64,000 bases of DNA from DATMER01 sp963741305 (GTDB taxonomy: Bacteria; Acidobacteriota; Thermoanaerobaculia; Multivoradales; UBA5704), in NCBI GenBank assembly GCA_963741305.1, contig CAVUHL010000003.1, positions 5,518,001-5,582,000 of the forward strand, read 5' to 3'. The notes under the pieces were generated by a model. It had not been told where the DNA came from, did not search any database, and saw only the letters and a list, made by a program, of their open reading frames with translations. This document shows positions 44,480-53,549 of the stretch, in pieces; position 1 is the first letter of the stretch; each line of letters opens with the position of its first letter. The translations under genes and the position numbers were made by a program.

Positions 44480-45846
44480 GCCTCTTCGACCGTGACCTCG
44501 ACCCGGCCCTCCACCTCTTCGCGGGCGAGGAGCGCGGGCCAGTAGGCCACGATTTCCTGGGCCTTGGGGCGGCCGCCGGCGAAGCCGGTCACGCCCGGGG
44601 GGCCGGCGGTGATGAGCGGCGCGATCTCCTTGCCGAAGCGGTCCACCTTGCCGGGATCCTCGTCGCGCACGCCAAGCCGGAGCACCACTTCGGGCAGATC
44701 CTCGGCAGCGGAGTCGAGGATGCCCGGCAGGCAGGCGCCGGTGCCGAGCAGCTCTTCGCTGCGGTCCTCTTCCCGGAAAGTGACCCCCGCCCGTTCCAGC
44801 CGCTTCCAGACCACCTCGGCTGCGAGCCGGGCCTTCTCGACGGCGCGCGGGCCGGAGAGGGTGATCTGGCCGGTGGCCTTGTAGCCGGCGAGATAGGAGC
44901 CCGAGACCTTCAGGAACGGCGTCCGGGGCTTGCCCTTGATGCCGGAGACACGGACGCGGTCCTTGCCCTCCTGCTCTAGCCGGATCGAGGTGAAGTCGGC
45001 GATCACGTCCGGGGTGATGTACTCCCGGGGATTGCCCATCTCGTACAGAAGCTGCTCGGAAATCGTATCGACCGTCACCATGCCGCCGGTCCCCTCGTGC
45101 TTGGTGACCGTAAAGGTGCCGTCCTCGCGCGCCTCGATGACGGGATAGCCGGCATTCCAGAGGTCGGGGACCTCCCACCAGCGGCTGAAGTTGCCCCCGG
45201 TGCACTGGGCACCGCACTCGATGATGTGCCCGGCGATGGTGCCGGCGGCGAGATGGTCCCAGTCGTCCTCGGCCCAGCCAAACTCGTGCATCATGGGAGC
45301 CAGGGCCAGCGCGGTGTCCGTGATCCGGCCGCAGAGGACGATGTGCGCGCCGTCGCCGAGGGCCTGGCAGACCGGCCGCGCGCCCAGATAGGCGTTGGCG
45401 CTCATGACCTGATCGATCATGGGAGCCAGGGGCGCCCCGTTGTCCATGTTCTCGAGGGGATGCCCGCCGTCGATCAGCTCGCGCAGGCGGGGGAAGATGT
45501 CGTCCCCCTCCACCACGCCGACCCGGAGGCCGGAGACGCCGAGCTCGCGGGCCACCTCGAAGATCTTCTCGCGGCAGGCGCGGGGATTGAGCCCGCCCGC
45601 GTTGGCAAGGATGCGGACGTTGCGCTCCTTGACCTCGGGGAGGACCCTTCGGATGAATTCGATGAAATCCGTGGCATAGCCCAGGCGCGGGTCCTTGCGC
45701 TTCTGCCGCATCATGATCGACAGGGTCACCTCGGCGAGGTAATCCATGCCGATGTAGTCGATCTTCCCGCCGCGCAGCAGCTCCACGGGGGCATCGACGT
45801 TGTCTCCCCAGAAGCCTTGGCCATTGCCGATCCGGATCGTTCTCAT
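44476..45846 (-). CDS. atuA: Acyclic terpene utilization AtuA family protein
   Basis: 456 residues. The opening MRTIRIGNGQGFWGDNVDAP and the motif IGMDYLAEVTLSIMMRQK are typical of the AtuA N-terminal domain, as is RILANAGGLNPRAC. AtuA is required for citronellol/geranyl-CoA use in Pseudomonas, although its reaction is not established. Its usual C-terminal domain is encoded separately at 43219-43551. ATG 45846 follows a TAGGCT box ten bases upstream. Leucine-type degradation is an alternative role. Confidence 0.87.
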   Translation of the reverse strand: MRTIRIGNGQGFWGDNVDAPVELLRGGKIDYIGMDYLAEVTLSIMMRQKRKDPRLGYATDFIEFIRRVLPEVKERNVRILANAGGLNPRACREKIFEVARELGVSGLRVGVVEGDDIFPRLRELIDGGHPLENMDNGAPLAPMIDQVMSANAYLGARPVCQALGDGAHIVLCGRITDTALALAPMMHEFGWAEDDWDHLAAGTIAGHIIECGAQCTGGNFSRWWEVPDLWNAGYPVIEAREDGTFTVTKHEGTGGMVTVDTISEQLLYEMGNPREYITPDVIADFTSIRLEQEGKDRVRVSGIKGKPRTPFLKVSGSYLAGYKATGQITLSGPRAVEKARLAAEVVWKRLERAGVTFREEDRSEELLGTGACLPGILDSAAEDLPEVVLRLGVRDEDPGKVDRFGKEIAPLITAGPPGVTGFAGGRPKAQEIVAYWPALLAREEVEGRVEVTVEEA

Positions 45847-45856
45847 AGGCCGGGCA

Positions 45857-45862
45857 AGCCTA
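45857..45862 (-). promoter_or_regulatory. -10-like box before atuA
   Basis: TAGGCT on the minus strand, ten bases before the ATG at 45846, with no ribosome site in between. A slightly longer gap than the others in the set. Confidence 0.3.
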
Positions 45863-45934
45863 GCACAGGGGTCTCCCGCCTCACGGAGGGTCAAGATTTT
45901 GCATACAGCCACCGCAGAGAGGAGGGTTTACGAC

Positions 45935-46411
45935 ATGGCAACGACAGTAGAAAACGAGCGGCAGACCCAGGGCTCTGCCGAGGTGAGCCAGGACCAGTTC
46001 CTCGAAGGGCTGAACGTGGACCTGGCCCATGAGTACGCGGCCGTCATCAGCTACCGCACCTATGCCAGCCAGGTGCAGGGGCAGTGGCGGATGGAGCTGC
46101 GGCAGTTCTTCGAGAGCGAGATCCCCGACGAGCTCGGGCACGCCCAGCTCCTGGCGGACAAGATCGTCGCCCTGGGCGGCACCCCGACGACGACGCCCGC
46201 GCCGGTCAAGCCCGCCCGGGATTCCAAGGAGATGCTCCGCAACTCCCTGGAGGACGAGATCGAGACCATCGACCGCTACGTGCTCCGCCGCAAGCAGGCC
46301 GAGGCCCTCGGCCACTACGGCCTGGCCGTCGAGTTCGACGACCTGATCCGCGACGAGAGCACCCACCGCGACGAGATCCAGATGATCCTGAAGCGGTGGG
46401 ATACGGGCTAG
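45935..46411 (+). CDS. Ferritin-like protein (bacterioferritin/DPS-like)
   Basis: 158 residues. A four-helix ferritin-like bundle with two ExxH motifs, in PDELGHAQLLADKI and RDESTHRDEIQM, plus Glu residues in DLAHEYAAVISYRTY, as needed for a di-iron site. It probably stores iron or detoxifies peroxide. GGAGG lies about ten bases before the ATG, chosen over the longer open frame. It lies divergent to atuA and convergent with the carboxyltransferase. Confidence 0.82.
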   Translation: MATTVENERQTQGSAEVSQDQFLEGLNVDLAHEYAAVISYRTYASQVQGQWRMELRQFFESEIPDELGHAQLLADKIVALGGTPTTTPAPVKPARDSKEMLRNSLEDEIETIDRYVLRRKQAEALGHYGLAVEFDDLIRDESTHRDEIQMILKRWDTG

Positions 46412-46414
46412 CGA

Positions 46415-48079
46415 TCAAGTCTGCAGCACTCCCGTCTTGAACTCGGGGAGGTGGGGGTTCATCGCCGCGCACGCAAGCGAGCGGGCGATCACCTCCCCGG
46501 TTCGTGCCGGATCGATGATGCCATCCACCCACAGGCGGGCGGCGGCGTAGCGGGGGTTCATGGCCGCGGCGTAGCGCGCCTGGATCTCGCGGAGGCGCTC
46601 CTTCTTCTCCTCCTCGGACACGTCCGCTCCCCGGTTCTTGAGCTGGATCGAGAGCAGCGTCTTGCTCGCCTGCTCTCCCCCCATGACCGCGATCGACGCC
46701 GACGGCCAGGCATAGAGGAAGCGCGGGCCATATGCCTTGCCGCACATCGCGTAGTTGCCCGCTCCGTAAGAGTTGCCCACGAAGAGGGTGATCTTGGGGA
46801 CGGTCGAGTTCGCCACCGCGTTCACCATCTTGGCGCCGTCCTTGATGATCCCTCCGCGCTCGGCCCGGCTGCCCACCATGAAGCCCGTCACATCCTGGAT
46901 GAAGAGGAGCGGGATCTTCTTCTGGTTGCACAGCTCCACGAAGCGCGCTCCCTTGGCTGCCGAATCCGAGTAGATGACGCCGCCGATCTGAAGCTCCTTG
47001 TCCGAGGCGCCGGTGCCGGTCTTGCGCGGGACGATCGAGCGCTGGTTCGCCACGATGCCCACCGCCCAGCCGCCGATCCAGCCGGTGCCGCAGACCAGCG
47101 TCTGACCGTGGGTGGCCTTGTACTCGTCGAATTCGCTGCCATCGACCAAGCGGGCCAGCAGCTCGTGCGCGTCGTACGGCCGCGAGCGGTCGATCGGCAT
47201 GATGCCGTAGAGGTCATCGGCCGGGTAGAGCGGATCGACCGGCTCGCGCCGGGCGAACGGAGCCTGCTCCCCCGTCGCGAGCTGGGCGAACTGGCTGCGG
47301 ATCTTCTCCAGGCAGGAAGCGTCGTCCGGATGCCGATGGTCCACCACGCCCGAGATGTCGCACTGGACCAGGGCGCCGCCCAGCTCCTCGCTTTCGATCC
47401 GCTCGCCGATGGCCGCCTGCACCAGGTGGGGGCCGGCGAGGAAGATCGATCCGGTGCCCTCCACGATGTGCGACTCATCGCTCATGATCGGCAGGTAGGC
47501 GCCGCCGGCCACGCACGAGCCCATGATGGCCGCCATCTGGAAGATCCCCTCGGCGGAGAGGCGGGCGTTGTTGTAGAACGCCCGGCCGAAGTGCTCCCGG
47601 TCCGGAAAGATCTCATCCTGGAGCGGGAGGAAGACGCCCGCCGAATCCACCAGGTAGACGATCGGCAGCCGGTTCTCCAGCGCGATCTCCTGCGCTCTCA
47701 AAACCTTCTTGGCGGTCAGGGGGAACCAGGCGCCGGCCTTGACCGTCGCATCGTTCGAGACCACCACCACGTCCCGGCCATGGATCTTGCCGATGCCCAT
47801 GACCACGCCGGCCGATGGGGCGCCGCCGTATTCCTCGTAGAAACCGTACGCCATCCAGAGCCCCAGCTCCAGGAACGGAGCGCCCGGATCGCAGAGGGCC
47901 TCGACCCGCTCGCGCGCCGTCATCTTGCCCTGGGCACGCTGCTTGTCCTGCGCCTTGAGGCCGCCGCCGAGCTTGAGGACCTCCTCCTCGTCGCGCAGCT
48001 TCTCCACCTCCCGCCGCCAGTGCTCCGCCTGACGCTCGAATGCCTCGCTCCGCTTGACCTTGCTTTCCAGAATCGCCAC
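46415..48079 (-). CDS. Acyl-CoA carboxylase carboxyltransferase (beta) subunit
   Basis: 554 residues, two crotonase-like halves. The N-terminal half has GKMTARERVEALCDPGAPFL and VDSAGVFLPLQDEIFPD; the C-terminal half has FIQDVTGFMVGSRAERGGI and NSYGAGNYAMCGKAYGPRF, closest in pattern to methylcrotonyl- or geranyl-CoA carboxylases (LiuB/AtuC) rather than propionyl-CoA enzymes. The start is GTG 48079 with AAGGAGGG. The biotin-carrying alpha subunit is not in the window. It fits the nearby AtuA and hydratase genes. Confidence 0.88.
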   Translation of the reverse strand: MAILESKVKRSEAFERQAEHWRREVEKLRDEEEVLKLGGGLKAQDKQRAQGKMTARERVEALCDPGAPFLELGLWMAYGFYEEYGGAPSAGVVMGIGKIHGRDVVVVSNDATVKAGAWFPLTAKKVLRAQEIALENRLPIVYLVDSAGVFLPLQDEIFPDREHFGRAFYNNARLSAEGIFQMAAIMGSCVAGGAYLPIMSDESHIVEGTGSIFLAGPHLVQAAIGERIESEELGGALVQCDISGVVDHRHPDDASCLEKIRSQFAQLATGEQAPFARREPVDPLYPADDLYGIMPIDRSRPYDAHELLARLVDGSEFDEYKATHGQTLVCGTGWIGGWAVGIVANQRSIVPRKTGTGASDKELQIGGVIYSDSAAKGARFVELCNQKKIPLLFIQDVTGFMVGSRAERGGIIKDGAKMVNAVANSTVPKITLFVGNSYGAGNYAMCGKAYGPRFLYAWPSASIAVMGGEQASKTLLSIQLKNRGADVSEEEKKERLREIQARYAAAMNPRYAAARLWVDGIIDPARTGEVIARSLACAAMNPHLPEFKTGVLQT

Positions 48080-48186
48080 GTTCCCTCCTTCGGCGCCGCG
48101 GATTATATGGGGATATCGGGAGATACCGGCCCGGATCTTGCTTTGTACCCAGGATGGACCGTCGTATCTCACGAAAGGAGCCAACC

Positions 48187-48417
48187 ATGGCGATGGACGA
48201 CGTTTTTGAAGGCCGCTGGAAGCAGCTCAAGGGTGATGTCAAGCGCTTCTGGGGCAACCTGACCGACGACGACCTCGACCGTTCCGAGGGCAACCGCGAC
48301 AAGCTCGTCGGTTCCCTGCAGGAGCGTTACGGATGGGAAAAAGTGAAGGCTGAGGGCGAGTTCGACCGCTTCCTGGAGTCCGTTCGGACCCCGTCGGGAA
48401 GCCGCACCGACCGCTGA
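48187..48417 (+). CDS. CsbD family stress protein
   Basis: 76 residues. The CsbD signature is visible: FEGRWKQLKGDVKRFWGNLT, then DRSEGNRDKLVGSLQERYGW. CsbD proteins are small, abundant and induced by general stress; their function is unknown. AAAGGAG precedes ATG 48187. It lies between the divergent carboxyltransferase gene and the moaD-moaE fusion. Confidence 0.85.
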   Translation: MAMDDVFEGRWKQLKGDVKRFWGNLTDDDLDRSEGNRDKLVGSLQERYGWEKVKAEGEFDRFLESVRTPSGSRTDR

Positions 48418-48453
48418 TCCCGTCCGCTGGGGGGCGGCTCCGGCCGCCCCTGC

Positions 48454-48459
48454 TACCAT
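48454..48459 (+). promoter_or_regulatory. -10 box for the moaD-moaE fusion gene
   Basis: TACCAT lies seven bases before the ATG at 48467, with no ribosome binding site, after a GGGGCGGC/GGCCGCCCC hairpin (about 48429-48450) that may terminate csbD. Confidence 0.45.
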
Positions 48460-48466
48460 CTCCCGC

Positions 48467-49150
48467 ATGAAGATCCGCCTGCTCGCCTTCGCCAGCGCCG
48501 GGGATGCCCTGGGCACGACGGAGACCGAGATCGAGCTGCCCGAAGGCAGCCGCGTCGCCGACCTGCGTTCCCGTCTCGACCGCGACCACCCCGCTCTTGC
48601 CCCTCTCTGGCCCCGCCTGGCCATCGCCGTTGACGGACGCATCTCGGGTCCGGACGAGCCCCTCCAGGATGGGATCGAAGTGGCTCTCCTTCCCCCGGTC
48701 TCCGGCGGAAGCGGCTTGGCCGAGCTGGTGGACGGCCCCATTGACGCCGACCGGGTAATTCAGAGCGTCGAGGCTCCCGGCTTCGGCGCCGTGGTGGTCT
48801 TTCTGGGGACGGTCCGCAACCATCACGCAGGCCGGGCGGTCGAGAAGCTCACCTACAGCGCCTATCGCCGGATGGCCGCGGACACCCTCTCGAAGATCGT
48901 GGCCGAGCTCGAAGCCCTTGGGACCCGAGTCTCGATCGTTCATCGCCTGGGAGAGGTCCCTGTGGGCGAGGCGAGCGTGGTCATCGCCGTGGGCTCTCCG
49001 CATCGTGCCGCGGCCTACGAGGCCAGCCGCACCGCCCTCGAGCGCCTCAAGGCCGAGGTGCCGATCTGGAAGCGGGAGCACTATGCCGAGGGCGAAGCGG
49101 TCTGGCGGGAGGAAGAAGCCCTGGTCCCTCACCCTGAGCCACCCCTCTGA
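48467..49150 (+). CDS. MoaD-MoaE fusion (molybdopterin synthase)
   Basis: 227 residues. Residues 1-81 are a MoaD ubiquitin-like sulfur carrier ending LLPPVSGG, and about 88-220 are MoaE (VVFLGTVRNHHAGRAVEKLT, SIVHRLGEVPVGEASVVIAV, PIWKREHYAEGE with the catalytic lysine region). MoaD needs a free C-terminal Gly-Gly for thiocarboxylation, so this fusion should be cut after GG, as described for mycobacterial MoaX. The stop overlaps the convergent peptidase gene by 22 bases. Confidence 0.88.
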   Translation: MKIRLLAFASAGDALGTTETEIELPEGSRVADLRSRLDRDHPALAPLWPRLAIAVDGRISGPDEPLQDGIEVALLPPVSGGSGLAELVDGPIDADRVIQSVEAPGFGAVVVFLGTVRNHHAGRAVEKLTYSAYRRMAADTLSKIVAELEALGTRVSIVHRLGEVPVGEASVVIAVGSPHRAAAYEASRTALERLKAEVPIWKREHYAEGEAVWREEEALVPHPEPPL

Positions 49151-50520
49151 GCCAGAATCCACAACCGGAAACCCGCCTCCAGCATCGGCCACGGCCTACC
49201 CAGCTTCTCCCGCAAAGCCTCGGGCTCCGGCGGCTTCCCCTCGGAGACCTCTCCGAGGAACGCGCGGAAACCCGGCGCCAGCTTGCCCTGCTCCCCCTGC
49301 AGCAAATAGCGGATGAAAAACGAAGACTGAGCGTAGTTCAGCTCGCCGTTCTTGCGGACGAACTCGTCCCAGTCGAGCGCCAGGAGCTGCGGCAGCGGCC
49401 TGAGCTTGCCGGCCGCCGCGGCATCGAGCAGATCCTGGAGAGCGGCGCGCGCACCGTGCATCTCGATCCGCCTCCCGACCCGGACCGTCACGCCGCCCAG
49501 CGTCCCGGGCAGCAGCCTCCCCGAGCTGTCGATCTGCGACTGCGAGAGGTCGTCCGCGATCCCCTCCTCCAGCCAGCTCGGCAGGGCCGGTCCGATCGCC
49601 CGGCGGTTGAGCAGGTGGGCCAGCTCATGAACCAGGGTTGAGGCCACCTCGCTGGCCGGACGCCGGCCGTCGAACAGCGAGACGATGCCATGGCCCGTGT
49701 GACCGGTTGCCGGCAGCTCGGCCACGCTCGTGGCCTGACCCAGGAACGCGCGGTAGTCGCTCTCGCGGCCGAAGAGCACCACGGCCTCGGCTGGATCTCC
49801 GATCGGCGAGACCCCGTAGCGGGACCGGTAGGCCGCCTCCAGCCCGGAAGCCACCCGGTCGAAAAAGCTCAGGCGCGGAGGATCGCGGAGGTCCGTGTAG
49901 ACGAGATAGGGGCCGATGTTTCCGACCACCTCCGGCGGCATCAGCCGCGCCCGCGCCCAATCGAGCCGCTGCTCGTCCGGACCGCGGCCCGTCATCGGCC
50001 GCACCGGGTCGGGATCGCTGCCGAGGGGAGGATCGGGGCCGGCCCAGTCGCGGGGGACCCAGCCCGTCACATCCTCGTCATACTGGACCTGGACCCAGCC
50101 CGGCCGCCGGTCCAGCACCTTGAGGACGGCGACCCGGGTCGGAGTGAGAACCCGGGGCGCTCCCGGCCGCGGCTCGGACAGCAGCGGAATCCCCGGTTTG
50201 ACCGTGACCCGCTCCACCCCCTCGGGCTGTATGTCTCTCGGGAACTCGATCCCGGTCGCAGACCTGGGCGCCGGGCTTGGAGAGTGCCGCGGCCGGCGCC
50301 GGACCGGCGCGGAGACCTCTTCCGCAAACTCCTCCGCAGCCTCCGGTGGAATCGAGAACGGCTCCGGCCCCCTACGGCGCAGCTCCTGGGCATACGGCCC
50401 GATCCAGGGCCACTCCGCTGCTTTCGCTACCAGCGCGGAGTCCGGGTTGAAGAACGCCCAGACCACGGCAATGACTGCCGCGAGCAACACCCAGGTCAGG
50501 AAGACCAGGAGCCTGCGCAT
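49129..50520 (-). CDS. Membrane-anchored MA-like zinc metallopeptidase with SH3-like domain
   Basis: 463 residues. One N-terminal membrane helix (about 4-23), a Pro/Arg-rich linker, an SH3-like domain (about 105-165, VLKVLDRRPGWVQVQYDEDV), and a gluzincin peptidase domain with HELAH at about 305 and the downstream Glu in LPSWLEEGIADDL. It is likely a periplasmic protease or, given the SH3 domain, a cell-wall-associated one. It is followed one base later by the convergent-free S10 gene on the same strand; the two lie end to start and may be co-transcribed. Confidence 0.82.
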   Translation of the reverse strand: MRRLLVFLTWVLLAAVIAVVWAFFNPDSALVAKAAEWPWIGPYAQELRRRGPEPFSIPPEAAEEFAEEVSAPVRRRPRHSPSPAPRSATGIEFPRDIQPEGVERVTVKPGIPLLSEPRPGAPRVLTPTRVAVLKVLDRRPGWVQVQYDEDVTGWVPRDWAGPDPPLGSDPDPVRPMTGRGPDEQRLDWARARLMPPEVVGNIGPYLVYTDLRDPPRLSFFDRVASGLEAAYRSRYGVSPIGDPAEAVVLFGRESDYRAFLGQATSVAELPATGHTGHGIVSLFDGRRPASEVASTLVHELAHLLNRRAIGPALPSWLEEGIADDLSQSQIDSSGRLLPGTLGGVTVRVGRRIEMHGARAALQDLLDAAAAGKLRPLPQLLALDWDEFVRKNGELNYAQSSFFIRYLLQGEQGKLAPGFRAFLGEVSEGKPPEPEALREKLGRPWPMLEAGFRLWILAQRGGSG

Positions 50521-50521
50521 G

Positions 50522-52018
50522 CTACCCGCCGGCGGCCTTGTAGAACGCGGCCAGATCGCGCTTCAGCTTCTCCCGGTCCACCTTGCGGATGTACATCATG
50601 TGCCCGCACTCGTAATACGTCTTGGTCACCCGCTCCGCGTACCCGGGATCGAAGGCGAGGTGATCGAAGGTGTACTCCGTGGCGAAGTAAGGCGTCGCCA
50701 GGTCGTAGTAGCCGTTCCCCACGAACACCTTCAGCGCCGGATTGCGGGCCATGGCCTCGCGCAGATCCTCGGCCACGTTCACATAACCGTTGTCGTCGCC
50801 GAAGTTCCACGGCCGCGCCCGGCCGGTCAGGATCTCGTACGGCAGGTCGCTCTTGAACCCCAGATCCACCGCCACGTAATTGTTGAGCACCCCCGAGAAC
50901 GGCCCGAGGATCGCGGCATAGCTGGGATCGAACTCGGGCTCCTCCCCCTCGGCCGCGAGGTCGATCCCCTGGAAACGGCTGTCGAGCCGGCCCACCGTCT
51001 TGCGCTCGGCGCGCAACAGCTCCTTGGTGAAAGCATGGATCACGGGCCGCAGATTCACCCGCTCCACGTACTCCGGCGAAAGGCCGGTCAGGCGCGCCAC
51101 CTTCTGAGCGATGTCCCGCCGCCGCTCGGGCGCGAGATCGTTCCCCTGGGCCAGGGCGAGCGTGTACTCGCCCAGGGCGAAGCTCTCCGCCTCGGCGAGC
51201 GCCTTGCGCAGGTCAGACTGCAGGTCCGCGGGCAGCCGCTTGTGATACCAGGCCGTGGCCGTGTAGGTCGGAAGGAAAAGCGGATACGGCAGGTCGTTGC
51301 CCACCTGAAAGCGCGCGGTCTGGAAGTTCAGGATGGACGAGATCAGCACCACCCCGTTGAAATACATGCCATAGCGTTCCTGGAGATGATGGACCAGGGC
51401 TGCGGACCGCGTCGTGCCGTAGCTCTCGCCCGCCAGGAACTTGGGTGACGACCAGCGCCCGTTGCGCGTGGCATAGAGGTGGATGAGCTGCCCCACGGAC
51501 TCTGCGTCCTCGCGCAGGCCGTGGAACTGCCGGGCCTCCTCGCCCGGCGCCGGCCGGCTGTAGCCGGTGATCACCGGATCGATGAAGACCAGGTCGGTGA
51601 CATCGAGGATCGAATCGGCGTTGTCGGTCAGGCGGTAGGGAGGCCCCGGGTCCCGCCCCTCGTCGTCGAGGACCACCCTCCGCGGTCCCCACGCCCCCAT
51701 GTGGAGCCAGACCGAGGAAGAGCCGGGCCCACCGTTGTAGGCGAACGTGATCGGCCGCTTCGAGAGGTCCTGCACCCCGTCGCGGGTGTAGGACACGAAG
51801 AACATGGACGCCTTGGCCTTGCCATCCTCGTCGCGGAGGACGAGCGTTCCGGCCGAGGCGGTGTAGGCGATCGAGGCCCCGCCGATCGTCGCCTTATGCT
51901 TCGTGGTGACGATCCGGTCCTCAATCGGCTTGACCGCGGGTGCCTGGGGAGCTGGAGGCTCCTGGGCGGCGGCGGTTCCTCCTAACAACAGAGCAAGAGA
52001 GAGAAGAATCTGGCGCAA
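50522..52018 (-). CDS. S10 family serine carboxypeptidase, secreted
   Basis: 498 residues with a signal peptide (about 1-19, MRQILLSLALLLGGTAAAQ). The S10 triad is visible: Ser in FLAGESYGTTRSAA, Asp in VGNGYYDLATPYFATEY, His in YECGHMMYIRK. The oxyanion motif ITFAYNGGPGSSSVWLHMG is diagnostic. It removes C-terminal residues from peptides in the periplasm. The start codon is TTG 52018 with AAGGAGG eight bases upstream. It is immediately upstream of the metallopeptidase gene, suggesting a peptide-scavenging unit. Confidence 0.9.
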   Translation of the reverse strand: MRQILLSLALLLGGTAAAQEPPAPQAPAVKPIEDRIVTTKHKATIGGASIAYTASAGTLVLRDEDGKAKASMFFVSYTRDGVQDLSKRPITFAYNGGPGSSSVWLHMGAWGPRRVVLDDEGRDPGPPYRLTDNADSILDVTDLVFIDPVITGYSRPAPGEEARQFHGLREDAESVGQLIHLYATRNGRWSSPKFLAGESYGTTRSAALVHHLQERYGMYFNGVVLISSILNFQTARFQVGNDLPYPLFLPTYTATAWYHKRLPADLQSDLRKALAEAESFALGEYTLALAQGNDLAPERRRDIAQKVARLTGLSPEYVERVNLRPVIHAFTKELLRAERKTVGRLDSRFQGIDLAAEGEEPEFDPSYAAILGPFSGVLNNYVAVDLGFKSDLPYEILTGRARPWNFGDDNGYVNVAEDLREAMARNPALKVFVGNGYYDLATPYFATEYTFDHLAFDPGYAERVTKTYYECGHMMYIRKVDREKLKRDLAAFYKAAGG

Positions 52019-52095
52019 AGGTCGAACCTCCTTCGGATAGGCGGCCGGAGCCGCTGCGTATGCCTATCAGAAGGAGGCTCGGGAGGGGAACCCTT

Positions 52096-52848
52096 TCAGT
52101 TCACCGCGACGACCGTCATCTTTCTGTCGTCCCGGCCGTGCAGCACGGCCAGCCCGGTCCCGGAGTGGGTCTCCACCAACTCGGCGACCAGCAGGCGGCC
52201 TTCAACCTGCTGGAAGGTGATGGACTGGTTCGACATCAAGGACAGGGCCGGTCCGAGCCGGTACTCGAAATCGCGCTCCATGGCCAGAGGGACGCCGTTC
52301 TCGTCGAGCCAGACCTTGGCCCCGATCGCATAGCGCTTGGGCTCGGTCTCCTCACTCCTCGCGGGCTTCTCTCCATCCTTCCGCATTGGCGGCAGGGTGG
52401 GACGGACCACCAGGAGCCGGGCCGGCTGCCCCTGCCAGGTCACCTTCTCGTCGCTCAGCAGGGTCGCCTCGCTCAGGAAGAATTCCATCATCCCGGCCGG
52501 ATCGACGAGGGTGAGGGCATCGGTGTCATTCAGCAGGGGAGCCTCGTTCTCGCTCTTCTTCTTGCCCCACACCGAGAAGCGGACCCCGCCGGTCTGCCAG
52601 CGCGACGTGATCTTCTTCACGCCCTTCGGACCGGCTTCGACGACGGCTACCCCGCGCCGCTTCTCCTTGTTCAAGTGAAGGGGAGCGCTCCCCCTGTGCC
52701 GAAACTCGATTTCCACCTCGATGCGGGTCTTCTGATCGTTTCTCATGGTTTCCAACCGGAACAGTAGATCGTTGATCGGTTGAGCCGAAAGATGCGCCGA
52801 CAAAAGCATGCCACCTGCCAAAGTCCACCCCAGAGCCTGTCTGTTCAC
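52096..52848 (-). CDS. Secreted protein of unknown function
   Basis: 250 residues with a signal peptide (about 1-23, ending LLSAHLSAQ). The start is GTG 52848 with AAAGGAGG in front; the frame is open further upstream but without a start of that quality. The body is beta-rich with many charged residues (RIEVEIEFRHRGSAPLHLNK, later KRYAIGAKVWLDENGVPLAM), reminiscent of outer-membrane lipoprotein-sorting-like folds, though no family is recognised. The product may be periplasmic. 78 bases separate it from the S10 gene. Confidence 0.65.
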   Translation of the reverse strand: MNRQALGWTLAGGMLLSAHLSAQPINDLLFRLETMRNDQKTRIEVEIEFRHRGSAPLHLNKEKRRGVAVVEAGPKGVKKITSRWQTGGVRFSVWGKKKSENEAPLLNDTDALTLVDPAGMMEFFLSEATLLSDEKVTWQGQPARLLVVRPTLPPMRKDGEKPARSEETEPKRYAIGAKVWLDENGVPLAMERDFEYRLGPALSLMSNQSITFQQVEGRLLVAELVETHSGTGLAVLHGRDDRKMTVVAVN

Positions 52849-53015
52849 AGCCTTTCCTCCTTTCCCGAACAGCGGGTTGTCGTCCTTCTGAAAAGGAGGG
52901 ATTGCAACGGTGATGCCTGGGGCCTGGCGAACGATTACAGAGGGGAAACGTGATCGGTCAGTCCTCCGGCCGCCGCAGGAGCGACCTCTCCGGAGGACAC
53001 AACCGATCTGCAGGT

Positions 53016-53345
53016 CTAAGCGAGGGTCTCCGGATCCTGCGCCAGGTTCCTCAGCTCGGCGAGCTGCTGGATGGCCGTGCGGACCGCCTGCTGCATGATT
53101 TCGATCGCCCGGTTTGCGGAGGGCTCTGCCTCGGGGTCCTCGAGGATGAGGATCGCGGCCTGGCCGGTGACCGCGGCCTCGAGCGTCTGGAGGTTCTGGA
53201 GATGGGCGACCGCGTTCTGGACGGCGATCCCCAGGGCTTGGGCGACGAGCGGCTGGACCAGGGCCTTGGCGTTCTGGTCCGGGTTCGCCATCACCATCTC
53301 CTGGACCTTCTCGACCGCCTGGACGATCTGCGGATTGAGATTCAT
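53016..53345 (-). CDS. RebB-like protein 3 (R-body/killing-trait family)
   Basis: 109 residues. The core AQALGIAVQNAVAHLQNLQT aligns with the RebB core two genes upstream (AQSVGLSMQNAVSAQQQMNT), including the shared AQ-x-x-G-x-x-x-QNAV. The N-terminus is polar and the C-terminus holds a helix IMQQAVRTAIQQLAELRNL. Third in a coupled operon: its ATG overlaps the previous stop by four bases. An R-body-type structural role is inferred from similarity. Confidence 0.6.
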   Translation of the reverse strand: MNLNPQIVQAVEKVQEMVMANPDQNAKALVQPLVAQALGIAVQNAVAHLQNLQTLEAAVTGQAAILILEDPEAEPSANRAIEIMQQAVRTAIQQLAELRNLAQDPETLA

Positions 53346-53545
53346 CGTGTTTCTTCCTCTTGGGAGAGCAGCTCGAGGGCCGAGGCGACCGCATCCGTCA
53401 GAGAAGCGGCCGGGGCGGACAGCACGGACCGGACCGCCTCGGCGGTGACGGCGGCGTTGGTGGAGTACCACCGTTGCTGGCTGGCGACGGCTTCGTACAT
53501 GGCCAGGGTCACAGAATGGGCGAGCTTCAGGCAGGCCTCGTCCAT
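53342..53545 (-). CDS. RebB-like protein 2 (short)
   Basis: 67 residues. The segment KLAHSVTLAMYEAVASQQRW and then NAAVTAEAVRSVLS follow the same spacing as the RebB core (A-x-S-V-x-L-x-M-x-x-AV-x-x-QQ and A-x-T-A-x-x-V). ATG 53545 is chosen: it lies four bases after the previous stop, while an earlier in-frame start would overlap that gene by 38 bases. It overlaps the next gene by four bases. Shorter than usual for the family. Confidence 0.55.
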   Translation of the reverse strand: MDEACLKLAHSVTLAMYEAVASQQRWYSTNAAVTAEAVRSVLSAPAASLTDAVASALELLSQEEETR

Positions 53546-53549
53546 GTCC

